Assembly (NCBI GenBank): GCA_035510855.1
Contig: DATKGG010000009.1
Coordinates: 1-35,331 of the forward strand
DNA length: 35,331 bases
Reading direction: 5' to 3'
Origin: Palsa-459 sp035510855
GTDB taxonomy: Bacteria; Actinomycetota; Acidimicrobiia; Acidimicrobiales; RAAP-2
Made by a program: the position numbers and the translations under genes. Numbering within the stretch: position 1 is the first letter of the stretch; each line of letters begins with the position of its first letter. Below are positions 7,393 through 18,170 of the stretch, in pieces. The notes below the pieces were generated by a model. The model worked only from the letters and a program-made list of their open reading frames with translations, searched no databases and had not been told where the DNA came from.

Positions 7393-8423
7393 AGCAACCC
7401 CTCGGCGGTCGCGAGCTCGGCGAGGTCGGCCATCGGTCGAGCGCCGGTGTGGACGATCACCTCGGCGGCGCAGATGGAGCCGAGACGCGCGGCCTCCACG
7501 GGATCGCCGCCTTGGGAGAGCGCGTAGAGGAAGCCGGCGGCGAACAGGTCGCCGGCGCCATTCGCGTCGACGACGATGTCCACCTCGCACGCGGGGACCT
7601 CGACTGTCCCGGCGGGCACCACGATGGCCACGCCGCGAGGACCGAGCGTGACGGCGGCGAGCACGCCCGCCTCGTCGAACGCGGCGAGCGCCTGGGCGAG
7701 GTCCGTGGCGCGGAACAGGGCACGGGCCTCGGCCTCGTTGGCGAAGACGACGTCCACCTGGGAGGTCACGAGCTCGAGGAAGTCCTTTCGGTGCCGCTCC
7801 ACGCAGAACGAGTCCGAGAGCGACAGCGCCACGAGGCCATCCGCGGCATGGGTGTGCTCGATCGCCTCGCGAAGCGCCTGCTTGGCCGGCGGCAGGTCGA
7901 AGAGGTAGCCCTCGAGGTACGTGAGGCGGGTCCGCGAGAAGAGCGAGCCAGCGAGGTCGCCCGGCACGAGGGTGTTGGCGACGCCGAGGTGGGTCGCCAT
8001 CGTCCGCTGGGCGTCGGGCGTGACGAGGACGTGGCACCGTCCCGTCCCGCCGTCGGACGGCGCCACGATCGCGAGGTCGAGCTCGACGTCCTGCTGGGTG
8101 AAGTCGTGGCGGAACACCTCGCCGAACTGGTCCTCAGCCACCTTCCCGGCGAAACCGGCCTTGCCGCCGAGCGACGCGACCCCGGCGATGGTGTTGGCTG
8201 CGGACCCGCCCGAGATCTCGACCGTCGGTCCCATCGCCGCGTAGATCGTCTGGGAGCGGTCGAGGTCGACGAGGGTCATCGAGCTCTTCACGAGCCCGAG
8301 CCGCTCGACGAGCTCGTCGTCGGCGGTCGCGATCACGTCGACGAGCGCGTTGCCGATGGCGACGACGTCGAGCACGGGCGGCCCCGGTCGAGCGGAGAAC
8401 TCGACGCTGGTCGTGACCTCCAC
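7389..8423 (-). CDS. PfkB-family carbohydrate/adenosine kinase
   Basis: A ribokinase-like sugar or nucleoside kinase of 344 residues. The N-terminal VVAIGNALVDVIA strand, the substrate-binding ISGGSAANTIAGVASLGGKAGFAGKV (PfkB signature 1) and the C-terminal VDANGAGDLFAAGFLYALSQG (signature 2, with the catalytic Asp of GAGD) are all present, as is the VTLGPRGVAI segment before the ATP site. The 'GNALVDV...LGLxKSSMTLVD' start is typical of proteins annotated as adenosine kinase; the substrate cannot be fixed by eye. The GTG at 8423 has TACCCT seven bases upstream. It faces the aminopeptidase gene across a 33-base divergent promoter gap, and its TAG stop shares bases with the ctaG stop. Confidence 0.9.
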   Translation of the reverse strand: MEVTTSVEFSARPGPPVLDVVAIGNALVDVIATADDELVERLGLVKSSMTLVDLDRSQTIYAAMGPTVEISGGSAANTIAGVASLGGKAGFAGKVAEDQFGEVFRHDFTQQDVELDLAIVAPSDGGTGRCHVLVTPDAQRTMATHLGVANTLVPGDLAGSLFSRTRLTYLEGYLFDLPPAKQALREAIEHTHAADGLVALSLSDSFCVERHRKDFLELVTSQVDVVFANEAEARALFRATDLAQALAAFDEAGVLAAVTLGPRGVAIVVPAGTVEVPACEVDIVVDANGAGDLFAAGFLYALSQGGDPVEAARLGSICAAEVIVHTGARPMADLAELATAEGLL

Positions 8424-8430
8424 GGGCGCA

Positions 8431-8449
8431 AGGGTAGAGGCTTTAGCCT
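8431..8449. promoter_or_regulatory. Interlocked divergent -10 elements, kinase (-) and aminopeptidase 1 (+)
   Basis: On -, TACCCT (8436-8431) ends seven bases before the kinase GTG. On +, TAGCCT (8444-8449) ends seven bases before the ATG at 8457. Only seven bases separate the two hexamers, so both promoters share the same short stretch. Confidence 0.55.
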
Positions 8450-8456
8450 CCGTGCC

Positions 8457-11012
<2,556 letters not shown>

Positions 11013-11020
11013 GGTCCGGC

Positions 11021-13543
11021 ATGCCTTCTTCGACGAATGACAAGTACCGGCTCCCCACGCACGTGGTGCCGTCTGCCTACCGCCTGCGCCTCGACCCCGA
11101 CCTCGGCGCCGCGACATTCTCGGGCACCGTCGAGATCGACCTCGACGTGAGCGAGCCCACCTCGTCGATCGTGCTCAACGCGATCGAGCTCGAGCTCGAC
11201 ACGGCCGAGGTCCGAGGCGCGCAGGGCACGATCGTGAACGGCTCGGTCAGCCTCGACGAGGCGCTCGAGCGCGCGACGATCTCGGTCGGCGAGGAGCTCG
11301 CCGCGGGCGCCTACGTGCTCGCCATCGCCTTCCGGGGCATCCTCAACGATCAACTGCGGGGCTTTTACCGCTCGACGTTCACCGACGAGCACGGCGAGAG
11401 CCACGCCATCGCGACGACCCAGTTCGAGTCGACCGACGCGCGCCGTGCCTTTCCGTGCTTCGACGAGCCGGCGTTCAAGGCGACCTACGCGATCACCCTC
11501 GTCGTCCCGAGGGGTCTCTCGGCGTACTCCAACTCCCCGATCGACTTCGAGACGCCGCTCAACGACGGCCGCCGCGAGGTCCGCTTCGCGCCCACCATGA
11601 AGATGTCGACCTACCTCGTCGCGTTCATCGTCGGCCCGTTCGTAAAGACCCGGACCGTCGACGTCGACGGCGTGCCGCTCGCGGTCGTCTTCCCGCCTGG
11701 CAAGTCCCACCTCACCGACTTCGCCCTCGAGATCGGCGCGTTCTCGCTGCGCTTCTTCTCGGAGTACTTCGACATCCCGTATCCGGGCGACAAGGTCGAC
11801 CTCGTCGCGATCCCGGACTTCGCGGCCGGCGCGATGGAGAACCTCGGATGCATCACGTTCCGCGAGACCGCGCTCCTGGTCGACCCCCAGACCGCGTCCC
11901 AGCTCGAGATCCAGCGTGTCGCCCAGGTCGTCGCCCACGAGCTCGCCCACATGTGGTTCGGCGACCTCGTCACGATGCAGTGGTGGGAGGGGATCTGGCT
12001 CAATGAGGCGTTCGCCACGTTCATGGAAGAGCTGTGCTGCGACGCGTTCCGCCCGGCCTGGAAGCGCTGGGTGCAGTTCGGCATCGCCCGCGACATGGCG
12101 ATGGGCATCGACTCGCTGCACTCGACCAGGCCGATCGAGTACGAGGTCGTCTCGCCCGACGACGCCGAGGGCATGTTCGACCTGCTCACCTATGAGAAGG
12201 GCTGCTCGGTCCTGCGCATGCTCGAGCTGTACCTCGGCTCCGCGGTGTTCCGAGACGGCATCCGCCACTACCTGAAGGACCACGCCTACTCGAACACCGT
12301 GACCTCTGACCTGTGGAACGCGCTCGAGGCGGTCTCGGGCGAGCCGGTCGGACAGACGATGGACACCTGGATCCTCCAGGGCGGGCACCCCGTCGTCACG
12401 GTCGAGGACGGGACGATCAGCCAAGCGCCGTTCAGCTACACGCCCAAGCCCGCGGCGAGCGCGATCGGCAACAGCTGGCTCGTCCCGGTGCTCTCGCGAC
12501 CCCTCGCAGGCGGCGCGACGACCCACCAGCTGCTGGGAACCGAGTCCCAGCCGCTCGGCACCGCGGCTCCCGCCGTCGCCAACGCGGGCGGCTCGGGCGT
12601 GTACCGGACGAGCTACGGACCGAGCGAGCTCGCCACGATCGCCGGCTCGCTCGAGCTGCTCGACGAGCTCGAGCGCGCCGTCCTCGTCAACGACACCTGG
12701 GCGCTCGTGCTCGCGGGACGACGCGAGGTGGGCGACCTGCTCACCCTCGCGCGGGGGCTCGGTGACCACGTCGAGATCGCGACCTGGGCGACGCTCGTGA
12801 TGGCGCTCGACTACCTGCATCGCGCCGCGAGCCATGTGGACACCGCCGCGGTCGCCGGCACCGTCCGCGAGCTGCTCGACCCCAAGCTCGATCGCCTCGG
12901 CTGGGCGCAGCGGCCCGGCGAGGACGAGCGGACGCCCACGCTGCGAGGGCTGCTGATCCAGGCGCTCGGCACGTTCGGGGCTGGCCAGGCGGTGCGCACG
13001 GAGTCGATCGCACGATTCGACTCTGGCGTCGTCGACGGCGACCTCGCGAACGCGGTGCTCGCGACGATCGGGGCGATCAACCGTCCAGGTGACTTCGAAG
13101 CGACCCTGGAGCGGTTCCGAAATGCGAAGGACCCCCAGTCCGAGAACCGGTACCGCAGGGCGCTCGCGCAGTTTGCCGACAGGGAGCTGGCGCTGCGCTG
13201 CTTCGAGATGTGCTTCAGCGAGTTCCGGCTCCAAGACGTCCCGCTGCAGATGATCGCGCTCATCGCGAACCCCGTCGGGGGACCTGCGGTCTGGGAGCAG
13301 ATGACCGCTCGCTGGGACGAGGTCATCAAGCTGCTGCCGTCAAAGACGACGCACTACCTCGTGAACTCGATCACGACGTTCATCGCGGACCGTGCGTTCG
13401 CCGAGCGGGTCGCTGGCTTCCACCTCGAGCACCCCGTCGACTCGGGCCAGCGCCAGGTAGACCAGTCCGTCGAGCGGATGCTCGTCGGCGTGGCGTTCGC
13501 CGAGCGCGTGCGCCCGGATCTCGCGCGGCAGCTCGCAGGTTGA
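11021..13543 (+). CDS. M1-family zinc aminopeptidase (second of tandem pair)
   Basis: 840 residues with the same architecture as its neighbour: CFDEPAFKATYAI, GAMEN (270-274), HELAHMWFGDLVTMQWWEGIWLNEAF (zinc ligands His306, His310 and the Glu of NEAF), the catalytic Tyr segment LLTYEKGCSVLRML and a helical ERAP1-like C-terminal half. It differs mainly in the far C-terminal domain and in loops, which suggests a different substrate range. The preceding gene's TAG stop is itself part of TAGGGT (11010-11015), five bases before this ATG, so it may also be transcribed independently as a leaderless message. No signal peptide. Both copies look intact, so neither is an obvious relic. Confidence 0.97.
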   Translation: MPSSTNDKYRLPTHVVPSAYRLRLDPDLGAATFSGTVEIDLDVSEPTSSIVLNAIELELDTAEVRGAQGTIVNGSVSLDEALERATISVGEELAAGAYVLAIAFRGILNDQLRGFYRSTFTDEHGESHAIATTQFESTDARRAFPCFDEPAFKATYAITLVVPRGLSAYSNSPIDFETPLNDGRREVRFAPTMKMSTYLVAFIVGPFVKTRTVDVDGVPLAVVFPPGKSHLTDFALEIGAFSLRFFSEYFDIPYPGDKVDLVAIPDFAAGAMENLGCITFRETALLVDPQTASQLEIQRVAQVVAHELAHMWFGDLVTMQWWEGIWLNEAFATFMEELCCDAFRPAWKRWVQFGIARDMAMGIDSLHSTRPIEYEVVSPDDAEGMFDLLTYEKGCSVLRMLELYLGSAVFRDGIRHYLKDHAYSNTVTSDLWNALEAVSGEPVGQTMDTWILQGGHPVVTVEDGTISQAPFSYTPKPAASAIGNSWLVPVLSRPLAGGATTHQLLGTESQPLGTAAPAVANAGGSGVYRTSYGPSELATIAGSLELLDELERAVLVNDTWALVLAGRREVGDLLTLARGLGDHVEIATWATLVMALDYLHRAASHVDTAAVAGTVRELLDPKLDRLGWAQRPGEDERTPTLRGLLIQALGTFGAGQAVRTESIARFDSGVVDGDLANAVLATIGAINRPGDFEATLERFRNAKDPQSENRYRRALAQFADRELALRCFEMCFSEFRLQDVPLQMIALIANPVGGPAVWEQMTARWDEVIKLLPSKTTHYLVNSITTFIADRAFAERVAGFHLEHPVDSGQRQVDQSVERMLVGVAFAERVRPDLARQLAG

Positions 13544-13556
13544 CGGCACCACCGAG

Positions 13557-14150
13557 GTGAGCGCGGCGACCGTGTTCACGGTCTTCGCCGTGATCGCGGT
13601 TGCCGAGCTGCCGGACAAGACCATGATCGCGACGCTCCTCATGGGCTCGCGCGGCGACCCGCTCTTCGTGTGGTTCGGCTGTGCCGCCGCGTTCTGCGTG
13701 CACGTCACGATCGCCGTCCTCGCGGGCCAGCTGCTCGAGCGGCTGCCCCACACCGCGCTCGAGATTGTGGTCACGGCCATCTTCGCGTTCGGTGCCGCGT
13801 ACCTGTTGATCGTTCCCGAGCGCGAGGAGGAGGAGCGCGGCGAGCGCGAGGCGCGGCGCGGGCGGCTCAACCCGCGATGGGCGATCGCGTTCAGCGCGTT
13901 CGGGGTGATCCTGCTCGGTGAGTTCGGCGACCTCACCCAGCTGCTCACGGTCAACTTCGTGGCGAGGACCCACAGCCCCTGGAGCGTGGCGGTGGGCGCG
14001 GCCGCCGCGCTGCTCGCGGTCTCCGCCATCGGCGCGTTCTCGGGCCGAGCGCTGCTGCGGATCATGCCAACCTCGATCATCCGGCGCGCCGGCGGCGTCG
14101 TGCTCGCCGGCTTCGCGATCGCCTCGGCCGTCTCGCTCGCCACCAGCTGA
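13557..14150 (+). CDS. TMEM165/GDT1 (UPF0016) family cation transporter
   Basis: About 197 residues forming two pseudo-repeated halves of three helices each. Each half carries the family's ExGD(K/R)T-type motif: VAELPDKTMIATLLMGS near the N-terminus (E-L-P-D-K-T variant, common in actinobacteria) and LGEFGDLTQLLTVNFV in the second half. A charged Glu/Arg-rich linker (REEEERGEREARRGR) joins the halves. The family exports or exchanges Mn2+/Ca2+ ions (Gdt1/TMEM165; cyanobacterial and Vibrio homologues); the ion here is inferred. Start GTG at 13557 is 13 bases past the aminopeptidase stop; it may be moved by a few codons as the ribosome site is poor. Likely read through from the aminopeptidase transcript. 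Confidence 0.85.
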   Translation: MSAATVFTVFAVIAVAELPDKTMIATLLMGSRGDPLFVWFGCAAAFCVHVTIAVLAGQLLERLPHTALEIVVTAIFAFGAAYLLIVPEREEEERGEREARRGRLNPRWAIAFSAFGVILLGEFGDLTQLLTVNFVARTHSPWSVAVGAAAALLAVSAIGAFSGRALLRIMPTSIIRRAGGVVLAGFAIASAVSLATS

Positions 14151-14211
14151 GCCCGCAGACCCGGATGCCGCGACGCAAGGTGGGCGCGCGGCGGCGTGGA
14201 AGAGTCCTCGC

Positions 14212-14859
14212 GTGACCCGCCGCGAGGACCTCTTCAGGATTGCAAGGGCGACCAAGGGCTTCATGCCCGACGACGAGGGTGCCGCGCTCTTCGACGCCGC
14301 GCTCGCCGCGTGCCGTCCAGCTCGCGCGCCCTTCATCGTCGAGGTCGGGGCGTGGTGCGGGAAGTCGACCGTCTACCTAGCCGCCGCCGCCGAGGAGACC
14401 GACGCGGTCGTCCTCTCCGTCGACCACCACCACGGGTCCGAGGAGCTCCAAGAGGGCTGGGCCGACTTCGATCCCGAGCTGGTCGACCCCGCCGACGGGC
14501 GTGTCAACACGCTCCCTGCATGGCAGCGCACGATCGCCGACGCCGCACTCGAGGGGTGCGTCGTAGGACTCGTTGGCGACTCGGCCACCGCTGCTCGGCA
14601 CGTCCGCGACGGCGTGACGTTCTGCTTCATCGACGGCGGCCACGGCCATGACGTCGCGTGGGCCGACTACCGCGCCTGGGTGCCGCTCGTCGGCGAGGGC
14701 GGCACGCTCGCGATCCACGACGTGTTCGAGGATCCGCGCGATGGCGGCCGCCCCCCTTACGAGCTGTACCGCCGCGCCCTCTCGACGGACTTCACCGAGC
14801 TCGCCGCGACGGGGAGCCTCCGGGTCCTGCGACGGTCAGGACGCCGTGCAGGTGAGTGA
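14212..14859 (+). CDS. Class I SAM-dependent methyltransferase (Methyltransf_24-like)
   Basis: 215 residues. The SAM site is FIVEVGAWCGKSTVYLA, followed by the acidic SVDHHHGSEELQEGW, LVGDSATAARHV and CFIDGGHGHDVAWADYRAW, with the closing GGTLAIHDVFEDP strand. The 'IDGxHxYxxxxxDxxxWxPLVxxGGxxxxHD' core is that of the Methyltransf_24 family, often found near sugar or glycolipid genes. The substrate is unknown. The preceding gap from the transporter stop is 61 bases; the GTG at 14212 has AAGAGT six bases before it, a near miss to the -10 consensus. Its last 24 bases overlap the convergent barrel-protein gene at 14836. Confidence 0.8.
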   Translation: MTRREDLFRIARATKGFMPDDEGAALFDAALAACRPARAPFIVEVGAWCGKSTVYLAAAAEETDAVVLSVDHHHGSEELQEGWADFDPELVDPADGRVNTLPAWQRTIADAALEGCVVGLVGDSATAARHVRDGVTFCFIDGGHGHDVAWADYRAWVPLVGEGGTLAIHDVFEDPRDGGRPPYELYRRALSTDFTELAATGSLRVLRRSGRRAGE

Positions 14860-15939
14860 CGCCGCGCCACGGCAGCGGCTCATGGCCAGGTCGAGGGCGG
14901 GCGCGAGCCGCTCGCCGCGGAACAGCCCCGCGGCGGCCGTCGTCGAGCTCAGCGCGTCGGCGGCGAGCACGATCGACGCGGCCGTGTACGACGTGATCTC
15001 CTCGCCGGGGAACGTGGTCAGCTCGGGGTAGGCGATGCCCGTGAAGTACGACCCGTCGCCGCGGCGGTGCCCATTGGTCTGGGTCAGGATCCGGCGCGCC
15101 TCCTCGCTTCGCCCGAGGGAGTCGAGCGCCATCGCGCACTCCGCGGTCTCCGCGGCTGTCACCCAGTCGTTCGTCGACACGCACCGCACGCCGAGGCCCT
15201 CGATCAAGAAGGTCCGCATGCCCGCGTCCATCCGGCGGTTGCCCGCGTCACCCTCGAGCGCGCCGCAGAGGACCGGGTAGTACCAGTCCATCGCGAACTC
15301 GTTCTTGGGCGCGAAGGACCCCGGGTGGTGCGCGACGGCGTGGCCGAGCCGGCCCGCGGCCAGCTCCCAGTCGGGCCGCGCCGAGCCGAGCTGCTCGGCG
15401 GCCGCCACGCCGCATCGCAGCGCATGGAAGATCGACGACGAGCCTGTCAGCAGCGCGTAGGGCTCGTGTCGACCCGTGGCGTCGAGCGACCAGCGGATGG
15501 TCCCGTCGGGCAGCTGGAAGCGCAGCACGAAGTCGAGCGCCTGCTCGACCATCGAGAAGTGCCGCGCCAGGAACTCGTCGTCGTCGGTCACGCAGAAGTG
15601 GTGCCACACGCCCGTCGCGACGTAGGCGCAGACGTTCGTGTCGATGCGCGCGTCGGCCACGTGGTCCGAGACGTAGTAGTTGAACCACCCGCCCTCGCCC
15701 AGCTGGGCTCGCGAGAGCCACGCGTAGGCGGCCGCTGCCTCGTCCACGAGCCCGCACACCGACAGCGCCATGGCCGCCTCGACGTGGTTCCACGGATCGC
15801 AGTGCCCCCCGGGGTACCACGGGATCATGCCGTCGTCGCGCTGCAGTGACGCGAGGTGCGCGCCTGACTTCGCTACCTCGCCCGAGGTGAGCACGCCCGG
15901 CAGCTCGGGGATGGTCCAGAGCCCCTGGGTGCCGCTCAC
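14836..15939 (-). CDS. Alpha/alpha-barrel (prenyltransferase/squalene-cyclase-repeat-like) protein
   Basis: 367 residues from the GTG at 15939, which overlaps the upstream methyltransferase stop (GTGA). Repeats of the form 'L-x-x-x-Q-x-x-D-G-x-(I/W)-x-W' are seen: HLASLQRDDGMIPWYPGGH, AWLSRAQLGEGGWFNYY and LRFQLPDGTIRWSLD. These pairs of helices with a Q-x-x-G-x-W turn are typical of (alpha/alpha)6 barrels such as squalene-cyclase and prenyltransferase repeats, and also of glycoside hydrolases of similar fold. No DxDD-type cyclase motif is clear, so I do not assign cyclase chemistry. Third gene in an overlapping glycosyltransferase-methyltransferase-barrel set, which points to a role in building or modifying a glycolipid or polysaccharide. 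Confidence 0.65.
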   Translation of the reverse strand: MSGTQGLWTIPELPGVLTSGEVAKSGAHLASLQRDDGMIPWYPGGHCDPWNHVEAAMALSVCGLVDEAAAAYAWLSRAQLGEGGWFNYYVSDHVADARIDTNVCAYVATGVWHHFCVTDDDEFLARHFSMVEQALDFVLRFQLPDGTIRWSLDATGRHEPYALLTGSSSIFHALRCGVAAAEQLGSARPDWELAAGRLGHAVAHHPGSFAPKNEFAMDWYYPVLCGALEGDAGNRRMDAGMRTFLIEGLGVRCVSTNDWVTAAETAECAMALDSLGRSEEARRILTQTNGHRRGDGSYFTGIAYPELTTFPGEEITSYTAASIVLAADALSSTTAAAGLFRGERLAPALDLAMSRCRGAASLTCTAS

Positions 15940-16691
15940 GACGTCACCAGGGCCTCGGCGCGAACCTTGGGCGCGGCCGCGGTGACCGGTCGGCGCAGGT
16001 AGACGACGACGCTCTTGCCGATGAGCGGGGACAGCACCCTGTCGGCCAGGCGTGTCGAGCGGGGGGCCTCGACGATGTCGCGCACCAACAGTCGGTGGTA
16101 GGCGCGGACGAGGACGTGGTCCTCGTTGGTCGTCCCGACGGCGCACTTCAGCCACCAGTACGGGCTGTGGAGGCCATGGGCGTGGCCGGTGCCGAGCACC
16201 TCGAGCCCCGCGCCGCGGAGCCGGCCGAGCAATTGGCTGCGCCGGTAGATGCAGATGTGGCCGCCCGGCACGTTGTGGTACTCGTCCGACAGCGCCCAGT
16301 TGACGAGCTCGGGCCCGTAGCGCGGCACCGTGACCGCCATGGTCCCTCCCGGACGCAGCACGCGGGCGAGCTCGGACATCGCCGTCCGGTCGTCGTGGAG
16401 GTGCTCGAGGACCTCCGAGCAGATCACCCGGTCGAACGTCGCGTCGTCGAAAGGAAGGCGGAGCCCGTCACCTCGGACCGTGGCGACACGGACGTCTCGC
16501 AGCTCGCCAGCCTCTCCCATCGCCGCGAACACCGAGGCGACGCCAACGACCTCGTCGGCGCCGGCGTCGAGCGCGATGACGTCGGCGCCGCGTCGCGCCG
16601 ACTCGTAGGCGTGGCGCCCAAACCCGCAGCCGAGGTCCAAGACGAGGTCGCCCTCGCGCAGCCCGAGCCGGTCGTAGTCACAGGTGAGCAT
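15936..16691 (-). CDS. Class I SAM-dependent methyltransferase (Methyltransf_11-like)
   Basis: 251 residues. SAM motifs: LVLDLGCGFGRHAYESARRG, VIALDAGADEV, a DGLRLPF acidic turn, then FDRVICSEVLEHLHDDRTAM and LARVLRPGGTMAVTVPRYGPE, all in order. The C-terminal part contains the segment HICIYRRSQLLGRLRGAGL and an HGLHSPYWWLKCAVG stretch and is not in typical small-molecule methyltransferases, so substrate specificity may reside there. Start ATG at 16691 shares one base with the glycosyltransferase stop (TGATG). Operonic with the genes before and after it. The substrate is unknown; by context a sugar or lipid-linked glycan. Confidence 0.85.
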   Translation of the reverse strand: MLTCDYDRLGLREGDLVLDLGCGFGRHAYESARRGADVIALDAGADEVVGVASVFAAMGEAGELRDVRVATVRGDGLRLPFDDATFDRVICSEVLEHLHDDRTAMSELARVLRPGGTMAVTVPRYGPELVNWALSDEYHNVPGGHICIYRRSQLLGRLRGAGLEVLGTGHAHGLHSPYWWLKCAVGTTNEDHVLVRAYHRLLVRDIVEAPRSTRLADRVLSPLIGKSVVVYLRRPVTAAAPKVRAEALVTS

Positions 16692-18061
16692 CAGGCGAAC
16701 GTCACGGACTCAGGGAGAGGGCGGCCCGTGAGGATGGCGTCGTAACAGGCGGCCGTCCCCCTCGCGGTCACCTCCCAGGTGAACCGCTCCATCACGCGCT
16801 GGCGACCTGCCGCACCAAGGCGCGCGCGCGCCGCAGGGTCGTCGAGCAGGCCGCGGATGGCGCGAAGGAGCGCCTCGGGGTCGTCGGGCGTGACGAGCAC
16901 GCCCGTCTTGCCGCTCTCGCCGATCACCTCGGGCAAGGCGCCCCCGGTGGTCGCGACGACCGGCACCCCACAGCTCATGGCCTCGATCGCGGGCAGGGAG
17001 AACCCCTCGTAGAGCGACGGCACGACCGCGACCTCGGCGCGCGAGTACAGGCGGGCGAGCTCGGCGTCCGAGACCCCCGTGACGGTCGTCACGATGTCGC
17101 CGAGGCCCAGCCGGTCGATCGCCTTGTCCACCCGACCGCCCTTGCGGGGCTGACCGATGACGCAGAGCTGGATCTCGCGCTCGGCGCGCAGCTTGGCGAC
17201 CGCCTCAAGGAGCGGGACAAGCCCCTTCATCGGCACGTCGGACGAGGAAGTGACCATGAGCCGACCCGGCTCGGAAGGAGTGCGTGGGTCCGGATGGAAG
17301 ACCGTGTGGTCGACGCCGACCGGCACGACGGTCATCCGATCGAGGGGCACGTGCATCTGGCGGTTGATGTCGACCTTGGAGTTCTCCGAGACGGTGATCA
17401 CCGCGGGCAGTTGGCGCGCGACGCGCACCTGCATGCGCAGGAACCCGAACCAGCGCCTGGTCGTGAAGCGCTGCCACGCGGAGTCCACGTGGTCGAGCGC
17501 GATGGTCCGGTCGACGGTGATCGGGTGGTGCAGCGTCTCGAGGAGCGGCCACCCCTTGCGCTGCAGCGCGAGGATGCCCGTGCCGAGGCATTGGTTGTCG
17601 TGAACGATGTCGAAGTCGGCACGCCTCGAAGCCAGGTGCCTGTCGATGCGCAAGGAATACGCGAGGGGCTCGCCGAATCCCGCGAGGCACATGGTCGCGA
17701 ACTCGACGACGTCGGGCAGCGACGTGAACTCGCTGCGGGCCGGGACGCGGAACGGGTCGGGGTCGCGGTACAGATCGAGCCCCCGCACGGGCGTGAAGCC
17801 CACCCCTTCATCGAGCTCGGGCCATGGAGGCCCGGCGAACACCTCCACGCTGTGGCCGAGGGCGACGAGCTCGCGCGTCAGGTGGCGCGTGTAGACGCCC
17901 TGGCCACCGCACCGCGGGTTGCCCCGGTAGATGAGGAAGGCGACCCGGCGCCCACCCGGCGCCGGCGGGCGTGGCGCGACCCGGTCGGGAATCTCGATCT
18001 CCCTCGAGAGCGCCCAGGACGCCCGGACGTCGCGAACGGCGTCTCGCGGGGACTTGGGCAC
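16691..18061 (-). CDS. GT4-family glycosyltransferase
   Basis: A GT-B retaining glycosyltransferase using a nucleotide sugar. N-terminal strand VAFLIYRGNPRCGGQGVYTRHLTREL has the G-G-x-G-x-Y acceptor loop; HSVEVFAGPPWPELDEGV follows. In the C-terminal half are VVPVGVDHTVFHPD, the SSSDVPMKGL donor region and the EGFSLPAIEAMSCGVPVVATTGG motif (E-x7-E) that binds the sugar nucleotide. About 456 residues from the GTG at 18061; a longer frame starts at 18142 but its first 27 codons have unlike-coding third positions, so I placed the start at 18061. The true start could also be nearer the RVAFLIYRG strand. It heads the overlapping glycosyltransferase-methyltransferase-barrel operon; the product is unknown. 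Confidence 0.88.
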   Translation of the reverse strand: MPKSPRDAVRDVRASWALSREIEIPDRVAPRPPAPGGRRVAFLIYRGNPRCGGQGVYTRHLTRELVALGHSVEVFAGPPWPELDEGVGFTPVRGLDLYRDPDPFRVPARSEFTSLPDVVEFATMCLAGFGEPLAYSLRIDRHLASRRADFDIVHDNQCLGTGILALQRKGWPLLETLHHPITVDRTIALDHVDSAWQRFTTRRWFGFLRMQVRVARQLPAVITVSENSKVDINRQMHVPLDRMTVVPVGVDHTVFHPDPRTPSEPGRLMVTSSSDVPMKGLVPLLEAVAKLRAEREIQLCVIGQPRKGGRVDKAIDRLGLGDIVTTVTGVSDAELARLYSRAEVAVVPSLYEGFSLPAIEAMSCGVPVVATTGGALPEVIGESGKTGVLVTPDDPEALLRAIRGLLDDPAARARLGAAGRQRVMERFTWEVTARGTAACYDAILTGRPLPESVTFA

Positions 18062-18158
18062 GGTCGTTCGACACCTCCGAGGGAATTGGCGCACCATCGT
18101 CGTCGCAACGTGCGTGACGGCGCAAACCGTGACGATTCTCACCGGTCAGGCTGATGGC

Positions 18159-18164
18159 TACGCT
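18159..18164 (+). promoter_or_regulatory. Leaderless-type -10 element of the acyl-CoA dehydrogenase
   Basis: TACGCT ends six bases before the ATG at 18171, matching the pattern at other genes in this window. Confidence 0.5.
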
Positions 18165-18170
18165 GCGAAC

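Noticed and set aside
7251..8456. N-terminal extension of the first aminopeptidase frame back to 7251
   Set aside because: It reads antisense through the kinase gene. The conserved start of M1 begins at the ATG 8457 beside a -10.
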